From positions 744,001 through 808,000 of the forward strand of contig JADLSH010000170.1 of assembly GCA_016169945.1 (NCBI GenBank): a stretch of DNA of 64,000 nt, read 5' to 3'. A program made the position numbers and the translations under genes. Every line of letters begins with the position of its first letter. Within the stretch, counting starts at the first letter, position 1. Source of the stretch: Trachythela sp. YZ-2020 (Eukaryota; Cnidaria; Anthozoa; Malacalcyonacea; Clavulariidae). The notes beneath the pieces were generated by a model. The model was not told the origin of the DNA and ran no database searches. It saw only the letters and a list, made by a program, of their open reading frames with translations. Of this stretch, positions 1 to 9,791 are shown piece after piece.

Positions 1-1011
1 TGTACTCCATTTTGATTTGTGAAGCTTTGTAAGTCTCAGACCTCGCGCAATCTATTTTATTATGTGCTCTTATTTCTGGTTAACCTATTAAGTTGCAATG
101 GAGCCTTTGTGCCTTACTAATTCACACAATCTAGTGCCAGACAATTTATCCCATCAAAGTGAAAGTGTTGTATATTATGCTTAATACAAATGTAAATGTT
201 AACCAGACACTATTATACCATTAACCGGCAACTTTGGTTATTCGACTTTTGTAGGTCTAAATTTTTGGTAACAAATTGTGTATATATATATACAGAGGCA
301 GTTGTAAAAAATGAAAATATATGCCCTGCAATTCCGGTACAATGCTGTCTATTCCAGTTGCCAAGGGCTAACCACAAATTCATGTGTATTTACCAGGATA
401 ATGCTAGTGTGCGTTATTGTTGCCAATGTGTGTTATTGATGCCAATGTGTACTTGTGGTTATCTTTTGGCAACTGTACTGTGTAGCTTGGATACCCAAAT
501 TTGCAAAGTTTAGAATATTTACCATCTTTCGGTTAACCCATTAAGGTGCAGTGCACATCTTTGCATCATACTACACTATTTCAGTCATTCTAATGCTAGT
601 TGCTAGACAGTTTAATTTACTTGTCAAGTGGAGATTGTTGCATGTGAACCTTTAACCAGGCAACCTTCCAATGTCTTCCTAACCCATTTTAAGTCGACTT
701 GCTGTCCTGTATTTGACTGAATAGTTGTTGAAATATTATACTGTACTTATTCTTCTACAGATTCATTGAGTTCTTGTAGCATTTGTTGTGTTGAGGATGG
801 AAGTTAAAGTAAATGGAGAAGCAAATTGACTCAGGACTGAGGTGAACAGAAGGTATGTCTTGTTTTCTTTTGTTTAAATGTATTTGAAACTTTTCTCATT
901 GAACCATTATGCTGCAATGTGCCTTTGTATGGTGGCCCAGAGGGGACAACACCATTATGAAAAGTAAACGCAGCAATCAAAACAAATTTACAAATAACTA
1001 AAACCAATTTA
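1..1011. other. non-coding, no gene seen
   Basis: AT-rich sequence with a short TA run near 284-296 and short near-repeats of a GCCAATGTGT motif around 420-450. A 105-aa open frame at 196-513 has no domain-like pattern and low-complexity composition, so I do not call it a gene. Confidence 0.5.
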
Positions 1012-1614
1012 TTGCACACACAAAATTATACAACCCCAAATGCACCATGTGGTTCAATGTCGAGATCTAATCGGACTTTATCATTCCAAGACTTTTATAA
1101 AATGCGGACTGGCTTTAAACCACCAAAAAAGAAAACGAAGGGCCAATCAACAGCTCTCCAAAGCGCTGCAAAGAAACCAACTAATGTTGGAATACAAATT
1201 GGCATTGATAGCCAATCCAATGGAACTATAAAAACTTGCTGGGGTAAGACGCATGTTATAACAATCATTTAATCTGCTACTAAAGAACAGATTGTTCAAA
1301 AGGCTGTAGAAAAGCATTCCAGCTTTGTTCAGTCTTTTGACAATACGATTGCTTACGTTTTGCTATATCCAAACTATAGAGAGGTCCACTGTATTCCAGG
1401 AACAACTCGGCCATTTATACTGTCAGAGTACAAACAAGCAATTGGAAAGGATTACAAACGGCTAACTTTCTATCTCATCCCATTGGACGATGTGATGGAA
1501 ACTTCGGATGAGAGTGATAAAGAATCACCAAAAATTACTCCCATACCAGTACCCAGCGATATTCGTAGTTTAATCCCATTCGTGGAGCTGAAGACAAGTC
1601 AAATGATTGTGTGA
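1012..1614 (+). pseudogene. relic of a HECT-module gene, N-terminal exon
   Basis: One reading frame covers the region with a single in-frame stop (TAA, 1270-1272) in the middle. The part after the stop reads LLYPNYREVHCIPGTTRPF, followed by a YKQAIGKDYKRLTFYL-type stretch and an acidic tail. The same order of motifs (LVYPDG, then PG.ST.EFTVRKYKEDLG, then RITLYL, then an acidic tail) occurs in the first exon of the module B HECT gene at 51004-51650. I infer a third, distant copy of that gene family, of which only the N-terminal exon remains. No zinc-ribbon start and no HECT domain follow on the plus strand. The lysine-rich stretch near residues 30-50 could be a nuclear-localisation signal. The family link is by eye. 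Confidence 0.55.
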
Positions 1615-1654
1615 TTAATACTGATGATGAAGCTTCCACCTCACAAGCATCTGC

Positions 1655-2260
1655 ATGCGAGGTTATGCAATAATCATTGGAAATCTGCACACTCCATTTT
1701 CTCCACAGGCCCTCACTGCATCATGGGGAAGTCATAATCTCCAGAGGGCCTGCTTCAATGCCAAATTAGGTCAAAAAGATCCACACTCTTCCTATGGAGA
1801 AAATTTATACTGTCCAGAGAGGGAGGGGGGAATCTGCTTAGTAAAATGTACTAGGACATCCAGAGTGGGTAGGGGAGTCCACTCCCAATTTACTCCATGG
1901 GGGAGGTGTGGATGTTTTCTGCAGTGACCTATTTGTGTGTGGCCTTCCCATGAGACACCAAGGTGTGTGGAGTAGGCATCCCTACACCCAACTTGCAGAC
2001 ACATGGGGCATATGTCTGCCATGAGGCTACCTGCAATCTAGTGTGCCATATCACATCTACTCTGTGGCCAAATGCAGTGAACTCTAGTCAAATGCCCCAC
2101 ACGTCTTGTGAGTCAGCGTCAAATGCCCTACCCCAACAGCAGTACAAAAGGTAAAATTTCCCACTCCAGGGATAGAGCAAGGTGTCAAATGCCCGGGGGG
2201 GGGTGTTAACAGTATAAATTGATTGGCGCATAAAACTATGGTATTTGTAACATTTAACAG
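1655..2260. repeat. GC-richer repeat-like tract
   Basis: This stretch is clearly richer in G and C than its flanks and repeats a CAAATGCCC-type motif (near 2088, 2128 and 2186). Related AAATGCCCCAC words recur near 5953 beside a complementary GTGGGGCATTTGCCC at 5908. The open frames on both strands lack domain patterns. It is probably an old dispersed repeat; no termini were identified. Confidence 0.35.
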
Positions 2261-2289
2261 AAAATAATTTTAAATGTTATTTCATTCTA

Positions 2290-2871
2290 GCTGATCAGTG
2301 GCAATACCCAATGGGGACGCCCTGACACATTATTACTTTTATTGATCTTTACAAGACTTGGCAACTGAAGATTAAAAAGAAAAAACACCTGTGGAGTGAA
2401 ACACCTATTCAGGTGAACAATGTGAGGGTCGTTGGAAAACATTGTTAAGAAGTTTAAAAAAAATTACAGATCACAACGCCAAATCTGGACAAGATTTTAA
2501 AAGACACCCATATGAAGAACAGCTTGATTTTCTTATTGAGCAGCCAAATATTAAACCTTCATATATAGTAGGTAGCACCGTGGATGGTAACCTGCAATCA
2601 GGTGTTGAGGAAAGTACAAATGAAGATAGTACTTTGTGATCTGGACAGTAGTATATCAGTGAGGTCAACATCACCACCACCACCAGCCCCAACCCCAGCT
2701 AAAAAGAAAAGGTCCAATGTGTCAGAGGTATTAGATGTTTTAAAGGAACATATAAGTGTACAAAATGCCAGAGAACAGAAAAATAGTGAACGGCAGAAGG
2801 AAATGCATGAAGAGCGCATGGCTGTAATGAAAGGGTTCTTGGAAGTTTTCAAAGATATGAAAAAACAATGA
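2290..2871 (+). pseudogene. Myb/SANT-like DNA-binding gene remnant
   Basis: After a plausible acceptor (CTAG at about 2290) the plus strand reads IDLYKTWQLKIKKKKHLW, then TPIQVNN, then RSLKKITDHNAKSGQDFKRH, then a PNIKPSYIVGS tail. This spacing of tryptophans and basic residues is that of the MADF/Myb-SANT-like domain common in transposon-linked genes. A stop and frame change at about 2430-2445 splits the domain. A second frame change near 2630 leads into a C-terminal part (2640-2871) with a proline run, a KKKR patch and a charged helix ending in EVFKDMKKQ. Such proteins usually act as DNA-binding partners of transposases or as regulators. This copy looks inactive because of the two shifts. 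Confidence 0.5.
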
Positions 2872-2947
2872 AACTTCAGTAAAACTGTTAAGAATTGTTG
2901 AATATTTGTATTACTGTTTTTAATTATTTAGACTGAACAGTTAACTG

Positions 2948-3805
2948 TTAAAATTTGTTTTGGGTTTTGTCAAGGTTTTGTCCTGGAATCATTAATGGTA
3001 CTCTTGTCATCATACTATATGTATAGACTAGTATATAAAACATATGATCAGAAATTATCATCCATTCTTCTTGGAGATTTGTGTCATTTTCATGGTTTTC
3101 ATAATCACTTGCACTTTGGTTGTAATTCTCTAATGCATCGTGGAGTTTTTTGTCCCATTCTGGAACATGCTCTTTCGCAAACGCTGAATGCAAAAAATCT
3201 CGCCATGCATTAATATAGCTTTGGTCATCTGTTGTTACATTATTCCAAGCATCATGGCTTATATTTTCCATGGCTTATATTTTAGGAGTTGATACTTACA
3301 AAACAAACCATAATGGTCACCTTTTGGATTTGGAGAATAGTTTGGAAAAATTAGGGGAACAATATTTTTAGACTGGTTCACAAGCTTTCCCTTGCTAACT
3401 TTATACTTTGCAGCAAAGGTTAAAAAATTCATTTTGGCAATCTCTGGATGGGCATGTTGATACACTGCACGTTTTGAATAAATATCTAACAAAGAATCTT
3501 TTGTGCACAAATGTTCATTACTTAAATTTGTTTCAACTCTGCGAGAGCCATTTAAATTAATAGGCAGAACTTTAAATGTTGTGGCATTCAGATTTAATGA
3601 AAGCAATAAATGCATTATTTCTTGAGCACTGAAGTCTCTTTCACCAAGTGATTTCATCATAAGTTTTTTCATAATCTTGCTGGAGGGAAGGGAAGAATTC
3701 GCATTCTTGAAAGCATCTTTTAACATCACAGAATTGAAAGCATCTTTTAACATCAAAGATCTAGGTTCACCTTTAGCAGCATATTTAGAAAGGTATTCAA
3801 CACAT
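2948..3805 (-). pseudogene. Helitron 1, downstream (post-Rep) part of the polyprotein
   Basis: Minus-strand frames give CVEYLSKYAAKGEPRS at the upstream edge (about 3805-3760), then GERDFSAQEIMHLLLSLNLN, a SLDGSRR-like segment and PKGDHYGLFCKYQLLKYKPW, followed in another frame by DQSYINAWRDFLHSAFAKEH and VPEWDKKL. This order is that of animal Helitron polyproteins between the Rep and the PIF1 helicase. The frame changes at about 3260-3290. The upstream edge continues the Rep segment that ends at 9779, and the two were one gene before an insertion. No helicase motifs are seen farther downstream (below 2948), so the 3' end is missing or lies outside the window. Confidence 0.72.
3793..3805. repeat. 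target-site duplication, left copy (GTATTCAACACAT)
   Basis: Identical to 9779-9791 on the other side of the insert. It lies in the Helitron 1 coding frame. Confidence 0.8.
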
Positions 3806-4327
3806 GGTCAGTCTAATCTGCAGACTGGGTATAAAATGCAGACTGGGGATAAAATGCACACTTGGGGGTGAATGAGGGACAATTTTGTAACCATTAATTT
3901 AGCCAAGAATCGCCTTGTCAAACCAACCAGGCTGGTTTGGAAGCTTCACGAAAGTACAATGAAACTCATTATCTATGTTGGTTTAGGTTTATGCAAGAAT
4001 GTAGTTCTTCGTCATCACGTATTGTATTTTCACCTAGCAACCAATAACCATGTCAAAACTGGGCAATTGTTTAAGTTACAGATGGGTAAATAAACCAAAA
4101 CATTGCTATTGGTTGTTTGTGTGAGAATACAACACACACATGATAATGAAGGACTACATTGTTGCATAAACCTGGACAATAACATAGGAGTTATATTGTA
4201 CTTTAATGAAGCTTCCAAACCAGCCCTCTCTATTAACTATGAACCAACATATTATTATATATATCTCAGCGTTTTGTTTTTCCAATGTTATTTAGTTTGT
4301 TAGTGACAATAGTGTTGCAAGTTTTAT

Positions 4328-4678
4328 CTAGTACTCCAAAGATTCCAAAGGTTGGCTTTCATCAATCGTAGTTGTTTGCGTTTTGTCCAGTTTGTAAGCG
4401 TTTGCACCCGCTTTGTCCACCACAGCAATGCTGGCTACCTTCTCGGCAGGTGAAAGACCTCTCCACGTCTCTTCGCTAACTTCCAGGTGTTGGAACTCAG
4501 GAGCGAGTCTATATGGCCCATCTCCCTTCACTGCTCTGTGCACATTCCTCCGGTACTTGTCGACAAATTCCTGCGTTATCTCTACGTATGAGCACTTGGA
4601 TGGATTTCCAGGATTAGTACGAAGTTTTTGCTTCTCGATTTCTTTCTTCAAGATTCCAATTGAACAAAAAATAAACAA
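4328..4678 (-). CDS. probable last exon of the 13-bp-TSD element's own gene
   Basis: An open minus-strand frame of about 110 residues starts around LKKEIEKQKLRTNPGNPSKC, continues with TQEFVDKYRRNVHRAVKGD and FQHLEVSEETWRGLSPAEK, and ends ...PLESLEY-stop. Codon use is balanced, with CG-containing codons unlike the AT-rich surroundings, which favours real coding. I do not recognise the family. The basic KYRRNVHRAVK stretch and the charged helical pattern would suit a DNA-binding C-terminus. It lies inside the left end of the 3806-9778 element. A short candidate first exon on the same strand lies at the right end, so one gene may once have spanned the element. The upstream boundary is unclear because the Penelope-like fragment begins just beyond it. 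Confidence 0.45.
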   Translation of the reverse strand: MFIFCSIGILKKEIEKQKLRTNPGNPSKCSYVEITQEFVDKYRRNVHRAVKGDGPYRLAPEFQHLEVSEETWRGLSPAEKVASIAVVDKAGANAYKLDKTQTTTIDESQPLESLEY

Positions 4679-4699
4679 CTTATATTTTACTGTGATGGT

Positions 4700-5075
4700 A
4701 TGTTGACTCTGGTAAATATTTCCAGTTAAAAACTTTAAAAAGTTTTATTTTGAATCGAGCTTTCGGACTATACGCCCATCATCAGGATTAATCTGGTAGA
4801 GCAAATCTCTTGCTTAAATACCTTTACATGCAATACACAACAATAAAATTAAATATGTATAGACGCCTAGTGTTATTTGAAATCCTAATAGCCCTTAATA
4901 TGCTATGAATAAAATTATAAAAGCCTAATGTTATTAAAATTCCAAATCCTGTCAATTGACACTTTATACACTTCAGATAAGATTCTCCCATTGTCTCTAT
5001 TAGCAATAGCATTGTTTTCTTTTTCAATCATCCATGCCTCCTTCCATCTTCTCTTTGACCACCCGCTTTCCTTAC
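4700..5075 (-). mobile_element. Penelope-like retroelement, 3' fragment
   Basis: The minus strand carries an open segment reading WKEAWMIEKENNAIANRDNG followed by RILSEVYK, about 5030-4950. The pattern E-A-x-x-I-x(8,9)-NRDxG-x-x-L-x-x-x-Y is that of the C-terminal end of the GIY-YIG endonuclease in Penelope-like elements. Downstream, near 4795-4757, lies CCTGATGATGGGCG...GTCCGAAAGC, which resembles the hammerhead-type core such elements carry in their terminal repeats. The reverse transcriptase is absent, so this is a 5'-truncated copy. The exact ends were not found. Confidence 0.55.
4756..4796 (-). ncRNA. hammerhead-like ribozyme core motif
   Basis: On the minus strand CTGATGA is followed by a possible short stem (GGGC / GTCC around TATA) and GAAA, the three conserved blocks of a hammerhead catalytic core. 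I could not confirm stems I and III or the cleavage site by eye, so activity is unproven. Its place after a Penelope-type C-terminus fits the known association of these ribozymes with Penelope-like elements. Confidence 0.4.
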
Positions 5076-5099
5076 ATATGACACACGTACATAAATTTA

Positions 5100-6050
5100 C
5101 ATAAATTACAGTACCATAATGCCAAAAAATAAATATGTGGATTTCCAGTTTCCTCTTGAGAAAATCTAGGTAGGGGTAGGTCGGTTTAACTTTTATTTTT
5201 TTCTGTTTTTTGTTGTGTGTTTCCGCTTATCAAATAAATTTCCTTCGAAATTGTTAAATAAATTCCTGTAGTCAACAAAATTTCCTTTAAGTGGAAACAT
5301 TTTTCAATAAAATATTTAGGGTCGGGGATTTCAGCAGCCACAACATAATTTTTTGGCCTAAATTATACTAAATATACTTTACACCTTTAACTACAATGAA
5401 TCACCAGTGACCACACTGTCAAAAGCATAGCATACTCAAACCAAAATGGGCCAAGGACAGTAAGCTAGGCACCTAGACGTGGTGATTATGATTGTAACTA
5501 ACATTTAGCTTAAGATGGCTGCATGCAGTTTCTCACTTAAAAAGTGGATTACTGACTAAAAAATTGTTTACTTGTATATACAGTATTAATTAACCATTAG
5601 CTGCTGACAATGCGCCCACATGCACAGACAATTTTACTCATCCAGTGTCACCACTAAGTAATCTATTTAAAATATGGAATATGGATAAAACTTCCAGCAC
5701 TATAAACTAAATGTAAACAAAACACTGAGAAATATAGGGTTGAAAATTTTGATGTGTTTGTTATGCACCTATCAATGTTAAGCTTCAGGAAGGGGATATT
5801 TGATCATCCATTCCCTCCCCTCCTTGGGGAATTTGATTAGCAATTTGAGCCCGAGGGTATGGCTATTTGAACAAAATAAGTAATAAACATATATTTATTA
5901 CAAAATGGTGGGGCATTTGCCCGACATTTGTTCGGAAATTTGCACAAACAATCAAATGCCCCACATATGCCCACCCCTCCCGGCTGCTTACTTTACCTTT
6001 CCACATACAAACAACCCTAACCCTACCCTTACAGGCCTTAATACCATTGA
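5100..6050. other. non-coding stretch inside the 13-bp-TSD element
   Basis: No convincing gene. AT-rich, with CCCTAACCCTACCCTTAC words near 6012-6030 and the pair of complementary GGGGCATTTG / CAAATGCCCC words near 5909 and 5951. Confidence 0.4.
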
Positions 6051-6190
6051 TAGGTGCATTATAGTAGTAGTAGTAGTAGTAGTAAAACTTTATTTCAAGA
6101 GGGAAACGTATTAACCATAATAGTTATCTAACACAACAGAATGATTACTATTATTTACATGTGAGAAAAATGTTAATTAGAGTTAGCTAA

Positions 6191-7006
6191 TTAGTAATTA
6201 ATACATCTACAATTTAGTAAATATTTACAATCGTTACAAAATAGGTCTTCATGATGGTTAGTAAAGTTAAGCTTATTAAGAAAGATCGCATGAAGTTTGT
6301 GTTTGGCATTAGTTATTAAAGTAAAAGCATCTGAGGAATATGAGGGTGAGATAGCAAGTTGTTTACATTCGACATCCAAGGAGTTAAAAAGAATTGAAGC
6401 ACTGTGAAGAAATGTCCTCTTACCAGAGTCAGTACAGGAGAAAGGCAGTTTAAGGTCGTATGCACAAGCTCTAGTAAGAGCCTGTTGTCGAGCAGAAGAT
6501 AAGAATTTAAACATTTGTTTAATTGAAGATGGAGAACTAGGGTTTATAAAGATGTTAAACAGTAAAAGAAGCTTCCTAAATTTAACTAAATCGAAGATTG
6601 GAATTCTAATCTCGGAAAAAAGAAGAACAGAAGGAGTAGAATAATCCGCATCTAGAATAATGCGTGCTGCACGTTTTTGCAATTGAAGAATTCTAAGTAA
6701 AAGTGTTTTGGAGCAGTTCCCCCATGTTACAGAACAGTAGATAATATTTGCCTGAATACAAGAGTTGTAAAAACGAAGAACACAATCTTTAGCTAGAAAA
6801 GGTTTAATCCTTCGCAACAAAGCAAGCATTCGACTATTAATACTTGAACACAAGTTGTTGTTGCGTTTAGACCAAGTCAAATAGTTGTCAAGAGTTACAC
6901 CGAGTACTTTAGCTTGCTTCACTTGTGTGGGTTCATTACCATTTAGATTTACCGACAGACATCGGTCAGGAGTATTTCTCAGTTGTTGGATAGAATGGAT
7001 GAGCAT
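6191..7006 (-). pseudogene. LINE RT thumb and C-terminal region
   Basis: The frame includes KQAKVLGVTLDNYLTWSKR, the usual segment after the RT palm, then LLRRIKPFL, LQLQKRAARIILDADY and a C-terminal cysteine cluster (LFCNDCKYLLNCRC). The pattern is that of a CR1/L2-like or related non-LTR polymerase. It is separated from the palm domain by a frame change at about 7010-7025. Confidence 0.75.
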
Positions 7007-7025
7007 GGTTTTGGTTTTGGATGTA

Positions 7026-7427
7026 TTAGCCCACCATCCGGTTTTGTTGAGTCCATGTTAAAAGATCCTGAGCAACAAGGTTAAGTTTTACATTTAAATC
7101 ATGAACGGAAGAGCCTGTTGTGAGTATTGTGGTCTCATCTGCGAACATTGTAGAATCTGAGTGTGAAAATTGAGAAGGAAGATCATTGATGAATAAGATA
7201 AAAAGAAGGGGTCCAAGAATACTTCCTTGCGGAACACCAATCTTAACAGGGCACATATCAGACAATGTGTTTTTGAAATAGGTGCGTTGATACCGATCAC
7301 TAAGATATGAAGTAAACCATTTCAACACTAATGAAGAACATCCGTACATTTTAAGTTTAAGAAGTAAGATTGGGTGATCAACAAGATCAAACGCCTTTTT
7401 GAAGTCAATAAAAAGAAGTCCATTCAA
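7026..7427 (-). pseudogene. LINE reverse transcriptase core
   Basis: RT blocks are readable: FIDFKKAFDLVDH, VKIGVPQGSILGPLLF and the catalytic box region as MFADETT. The usual catalytic pair is DD, and here the second aspartate is glutamate (FADE), which would be expected to abolish polymerisation. The frame closes at 7026 and continues in another frame as the C-terminal region at 7006-6191. RT would normally copy the element RNA at a nicked target site in the nucleus. Confidence 0.8.
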
Positions 7428-7757
7428 TTGTTTGTTATCAATATTAGTTTATCAGTAAGATTAGTGATTGCTAGTTCGCATGAGCGAGATGTCCTAAACC
7501 CAAATTGATTTTCAACAAGCAGACTGTGTTGAGTTAAAAAATTCTAGAATGAAATGTGAACATGACGTTCAAGAATCTTAGAGATAATGGCCAAAACAGA
7601 AATAGGACGAAAGTTGGAGCGGTCAATAGCCGAATTAATACTGAGATTATATATCTTCGTCTGGATAGGTGCAATAGCTGGAGCCGCTATTTTGAGAAAG
7701 TAACCACTAATTCATCCAAACCAGCGGCTTTAGATATAGACAAATGACTAAGACAAT

Positions 7758-8237
7758 CTAATACGAATCCTCGGAAATTGGTGGGATAGTAAAGATGGTA
7801 TTTGGAGAAATTTTAGAAGAAACAAAATTTGCGAGGTAATCCAAGTTAGAGTGATTAGTGAAGTCATTAAACGAAACAGAGTTTATTATGTTAGTAAAAT
7901 GATCATTAAACGAGTCAGCGATGTCTTTAGGATTAGTAATTGTCTTTCCATTAATAATCAAGTGGTTAGGAGAGTTAGAGGATTTAGAAGGAGCAATGTT
8001 GCGAATTATTTTCCAGAGATTGTTGGGATTATCAAGATTAGCATTAATAGAATCAGTATGGAACGAGCATTTGGCGTCTCTAATTAAATGTACTACTCGA
8101 TTTTGTGCAGTTTTATAATTTCTCCAAGATAGGGGAGTGTTTGTAGAGATAGCGCACTGATGTAAATAGTTTTGTTTCTTAATTTCCTCGCTTATATTAT
8201 TAGAGAACCATTCAGGCTGACTTGAGTCTTTTGACAC
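7758..8237 (-). pseudogene. LINE segment between endonuclease and RT
   Basis: The frame reads QPEWFSNNISEEIKKQNYLH, then NPNNLWKIIRNIAPSK and SFNDHFTNIINS. This is the typical linker between endonuclease and RT, with the W-K-x-x-R-x-I and F-N-x-H-F motifs. It ends just before where the RT N-terminal block should start. The part at 7430-7750 is in broken frames. Confidence 0.65.
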
Positions 8238-8787
8238 GCTTCTTTTTCAATGGTGCATGGTTATTCAGAACTTCATTAAACAAAGAATACCAATGTTCAA
8301 CAGCTTCATTGACATCTGTGAACATATCTAAAGTATTCCAGTGTAGGTTGTTTAAAGGCGGATCTCCACTAGACGATTTTTATGACGATCGCGAATTTTT
8401 CAGAGGATTTCTTCCGCCTTAAATCAGCAACAAAATCGTCTGCAGAAAAGTTCTTTAGTGAACGATAAGATATGTATTGCTGTCCAGGTGATTTTGACCA
8501 GTTTCCTCCTGTAGCCCAATTGACAAAGATTGGTAAATGATCACTTATAGAAATTGGTAAAGTACCAGATGTACAAACATTATCCTTATGAGAAACGTAA
8601 TGTGGTCAAGTAAAGATAGGTCTGGTTGGTACGGTAATCAGCTGGTTTAGATTAAACGAAGAAAACAGGTTTTTAAAGCTTGTGTTACATGTTCGAGATA
8701 ACAGGTCGAAATTGAAGTCTCCGAGGATAACTATAGGGTTTCCGTCAGCGTCAGCTTTAAATAACATAGAATCCAGAGTAACCAGCG

Positions 8788-9009
8788 TCAGAAGAAGGAG
8801 GGGCGATAAATAAACAATACTAATATAGGTTTAGTACGAGGTAAATTAATCTCAATCCAAATACATTCAATTTCATTAATTTCCAGATCCAGGGTCTCTT
8901 GAAAATTAAATCTTCCGGGATACATTAGTAGTCCGCCACCTTTTTTACCTTGTCTATCTGCACGAACGATGGTGTAGTGATCAACAGCTAAGGTCGCATT
9001 ATCCCACAA
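8788..9009 (-). pseudogene. LINE endonuclease fragment
   Basis: Contains HYTIVRADRQGKKGGGLLMY followed by an EIECIWIEI strand and VLFIYRPSFF, the middle of an exonuclease-endonuclease-phosphatase-type domain. Upstream minus-strand sequence to about 9120 reads LDEIKVVALKPNLLF and SKTFLDN, the preceding strands of the same fold. The downstream catalytic GDFN block reads out of frame near 8730-8700. Confidence 0.6.
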
Positions 9010-9139
9010 GTTGTCTAAGAATGTTTTGGAAGGCCAAGTATCAAATTTGATTTGTTCGATTTTGAAGAGGAGATTCGGTTTAAGAGCAACAACTTTGATT
9101 TCATCTAATTTATTATAAATGTTTCAAACAACAAAATGT

Positions 9140-9600
9140 GCATCTTTGCGACTTATTGTCAGACCCCATTATTAAAGCTGCAAGGTTTGAAAAATTAGGT
9201 TTTTCGATTTTCTCAGCGAAGTATGAAATATATGTTTTTTTATCCTTACGTAATACGTACATCCTTCATTCTACATTGAAAAATAATTTGAATTTTACGA
9301 GTAACGTTCGAAAATATGGAAAATTGGCCCGTCCACACGATCTGATATGTCGGTTCGAATTTTATCGGATAAATCGGTCGTGTGAACACCTTTGAAGTGC
9401 CTAAAGATCATGTTCGTATATATTTTTATAGAAACGTTGAACAGTTTGAGTCCCAAACGTGAAGATTTGATTTGTTCAAACCCGATGGAACGTGACCAAA
9501 CGTTCAAATTTGAAACACAAACAAACATGTCAAAATCGTCAAGCTTCAAGGTTGAACCAGGCTGAACGAGGTTGAACGCAAATTGTAATAGTAATATCTG
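9140..9600. other. non-coding right part of the 13-bp-TSD element
   Basis: No gene seen beyond the candidate first exon at 9609-9638. Frames here have no domain pattern. Confidence 0.4.
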
Positions 9601-9608
9601 TTATCTTA

Positions 9609-9638
9609 CCTCTATGTCGTTGTCTTCGATTTCGTCCA
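9609..9638 (-). CDS. candidate first exon (MDEIEDNDIE) of the same element gene
   Basis: Just inside the right terminal repeat the minus strand reads ATG followed by nine codons, MDEIEDNDIE, and then a good donor (GAG|GTAAGA). A short acidic first exon placed immediately inside a terminal repeat is usual for transposase genes. It faces inward toward the exon at 4678-4328. The middle of the gene is not visible and is presumably lost or displaced by nested insertions. Prediction only. Confidence 0.35.
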
Positions 9639-9778
9639 TTTTGATCACAAGACCAGTGCAAATGTGCGATCACCTGGCCTGTTTTGGCGGGACGGTTACA
9701 AAATTGTCCCTCATTCACCCTCAGTCTGCGTTTTATACCCAATCCGGTCTGCAGTGCAGTCTGCAGATTAGACTGACC

Positions 9779-9791
9779 GTATTCAACACAT
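9779..9791. repeat. target-site duplication, right copy (GTATTCAACACAT)
   Basis: Perfect match to 3793-3805; it directly follows the right terminal inverted repeat. Confidence 0.8.

Larger units (their letters stand above)
6060..9137 (-). mobile_element. non-LTR retrotransposon (LINE), degraded, minus strand
   Basis: Reading on the minus strand: part of an apurinic-type endonuclease (about 9120-8790, with RADRQGKKGGGLLMYP), a linker segment (8237-7758), the reverse transcriptase core (7427-7026) and a C-terminal region with QKRAARIIL (7006-6191). The 3' end is a trinucleotide repeat, seen on the plus strand as (TAG)n at about 6062-6083, typical of LINEs that end in short microsatellites. A possible 6-bp target duplication, GTGCAT, lies at 6054-6059 and 9138-9143, which is short and may be chance. 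The pieces lie in different frames, so the copy is dead. Confidence 0.75.
3806..9778. mobile_element. unclassified TIR element, 13-bp target duplication, inside Helitron 1
   Basis: The ends are inverted copies: the left starts GGTCAGTCTAATCTGCAGAC and the right ends in its complement. Both are followed inward by repeated TGCAGACTGGGTATAAAA-type units and by GTGAATGAGGGACAATTTTG. The 13-bp word GTATTCAACACAT directly flanks both ends (3793-3805 and 9779-9791). Removing the insert and one copy of the word rejoins the Helitron frame exactly across the motif CVEYLSKYAAKG. The element holds a LINE, a Penelope-like fragment, and apparent first and last exons of a minus-strand gene. A 13-bp duplication is long for known cut-and-paste superfamilies, so I leave the class open. 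Confidence 0.8.

Noticed and set aside
196..513. 105-aa open frame at the left edge
   Set aside because: Cysteine-rich by chance from repeated TGT words; no domain order, no good splice context.
6012..6030. CCCTAACCCTACCCTTAC as an internal telomere repeat
   Set aside because: Only two to three imperfect units; too short to support telomeric origin.
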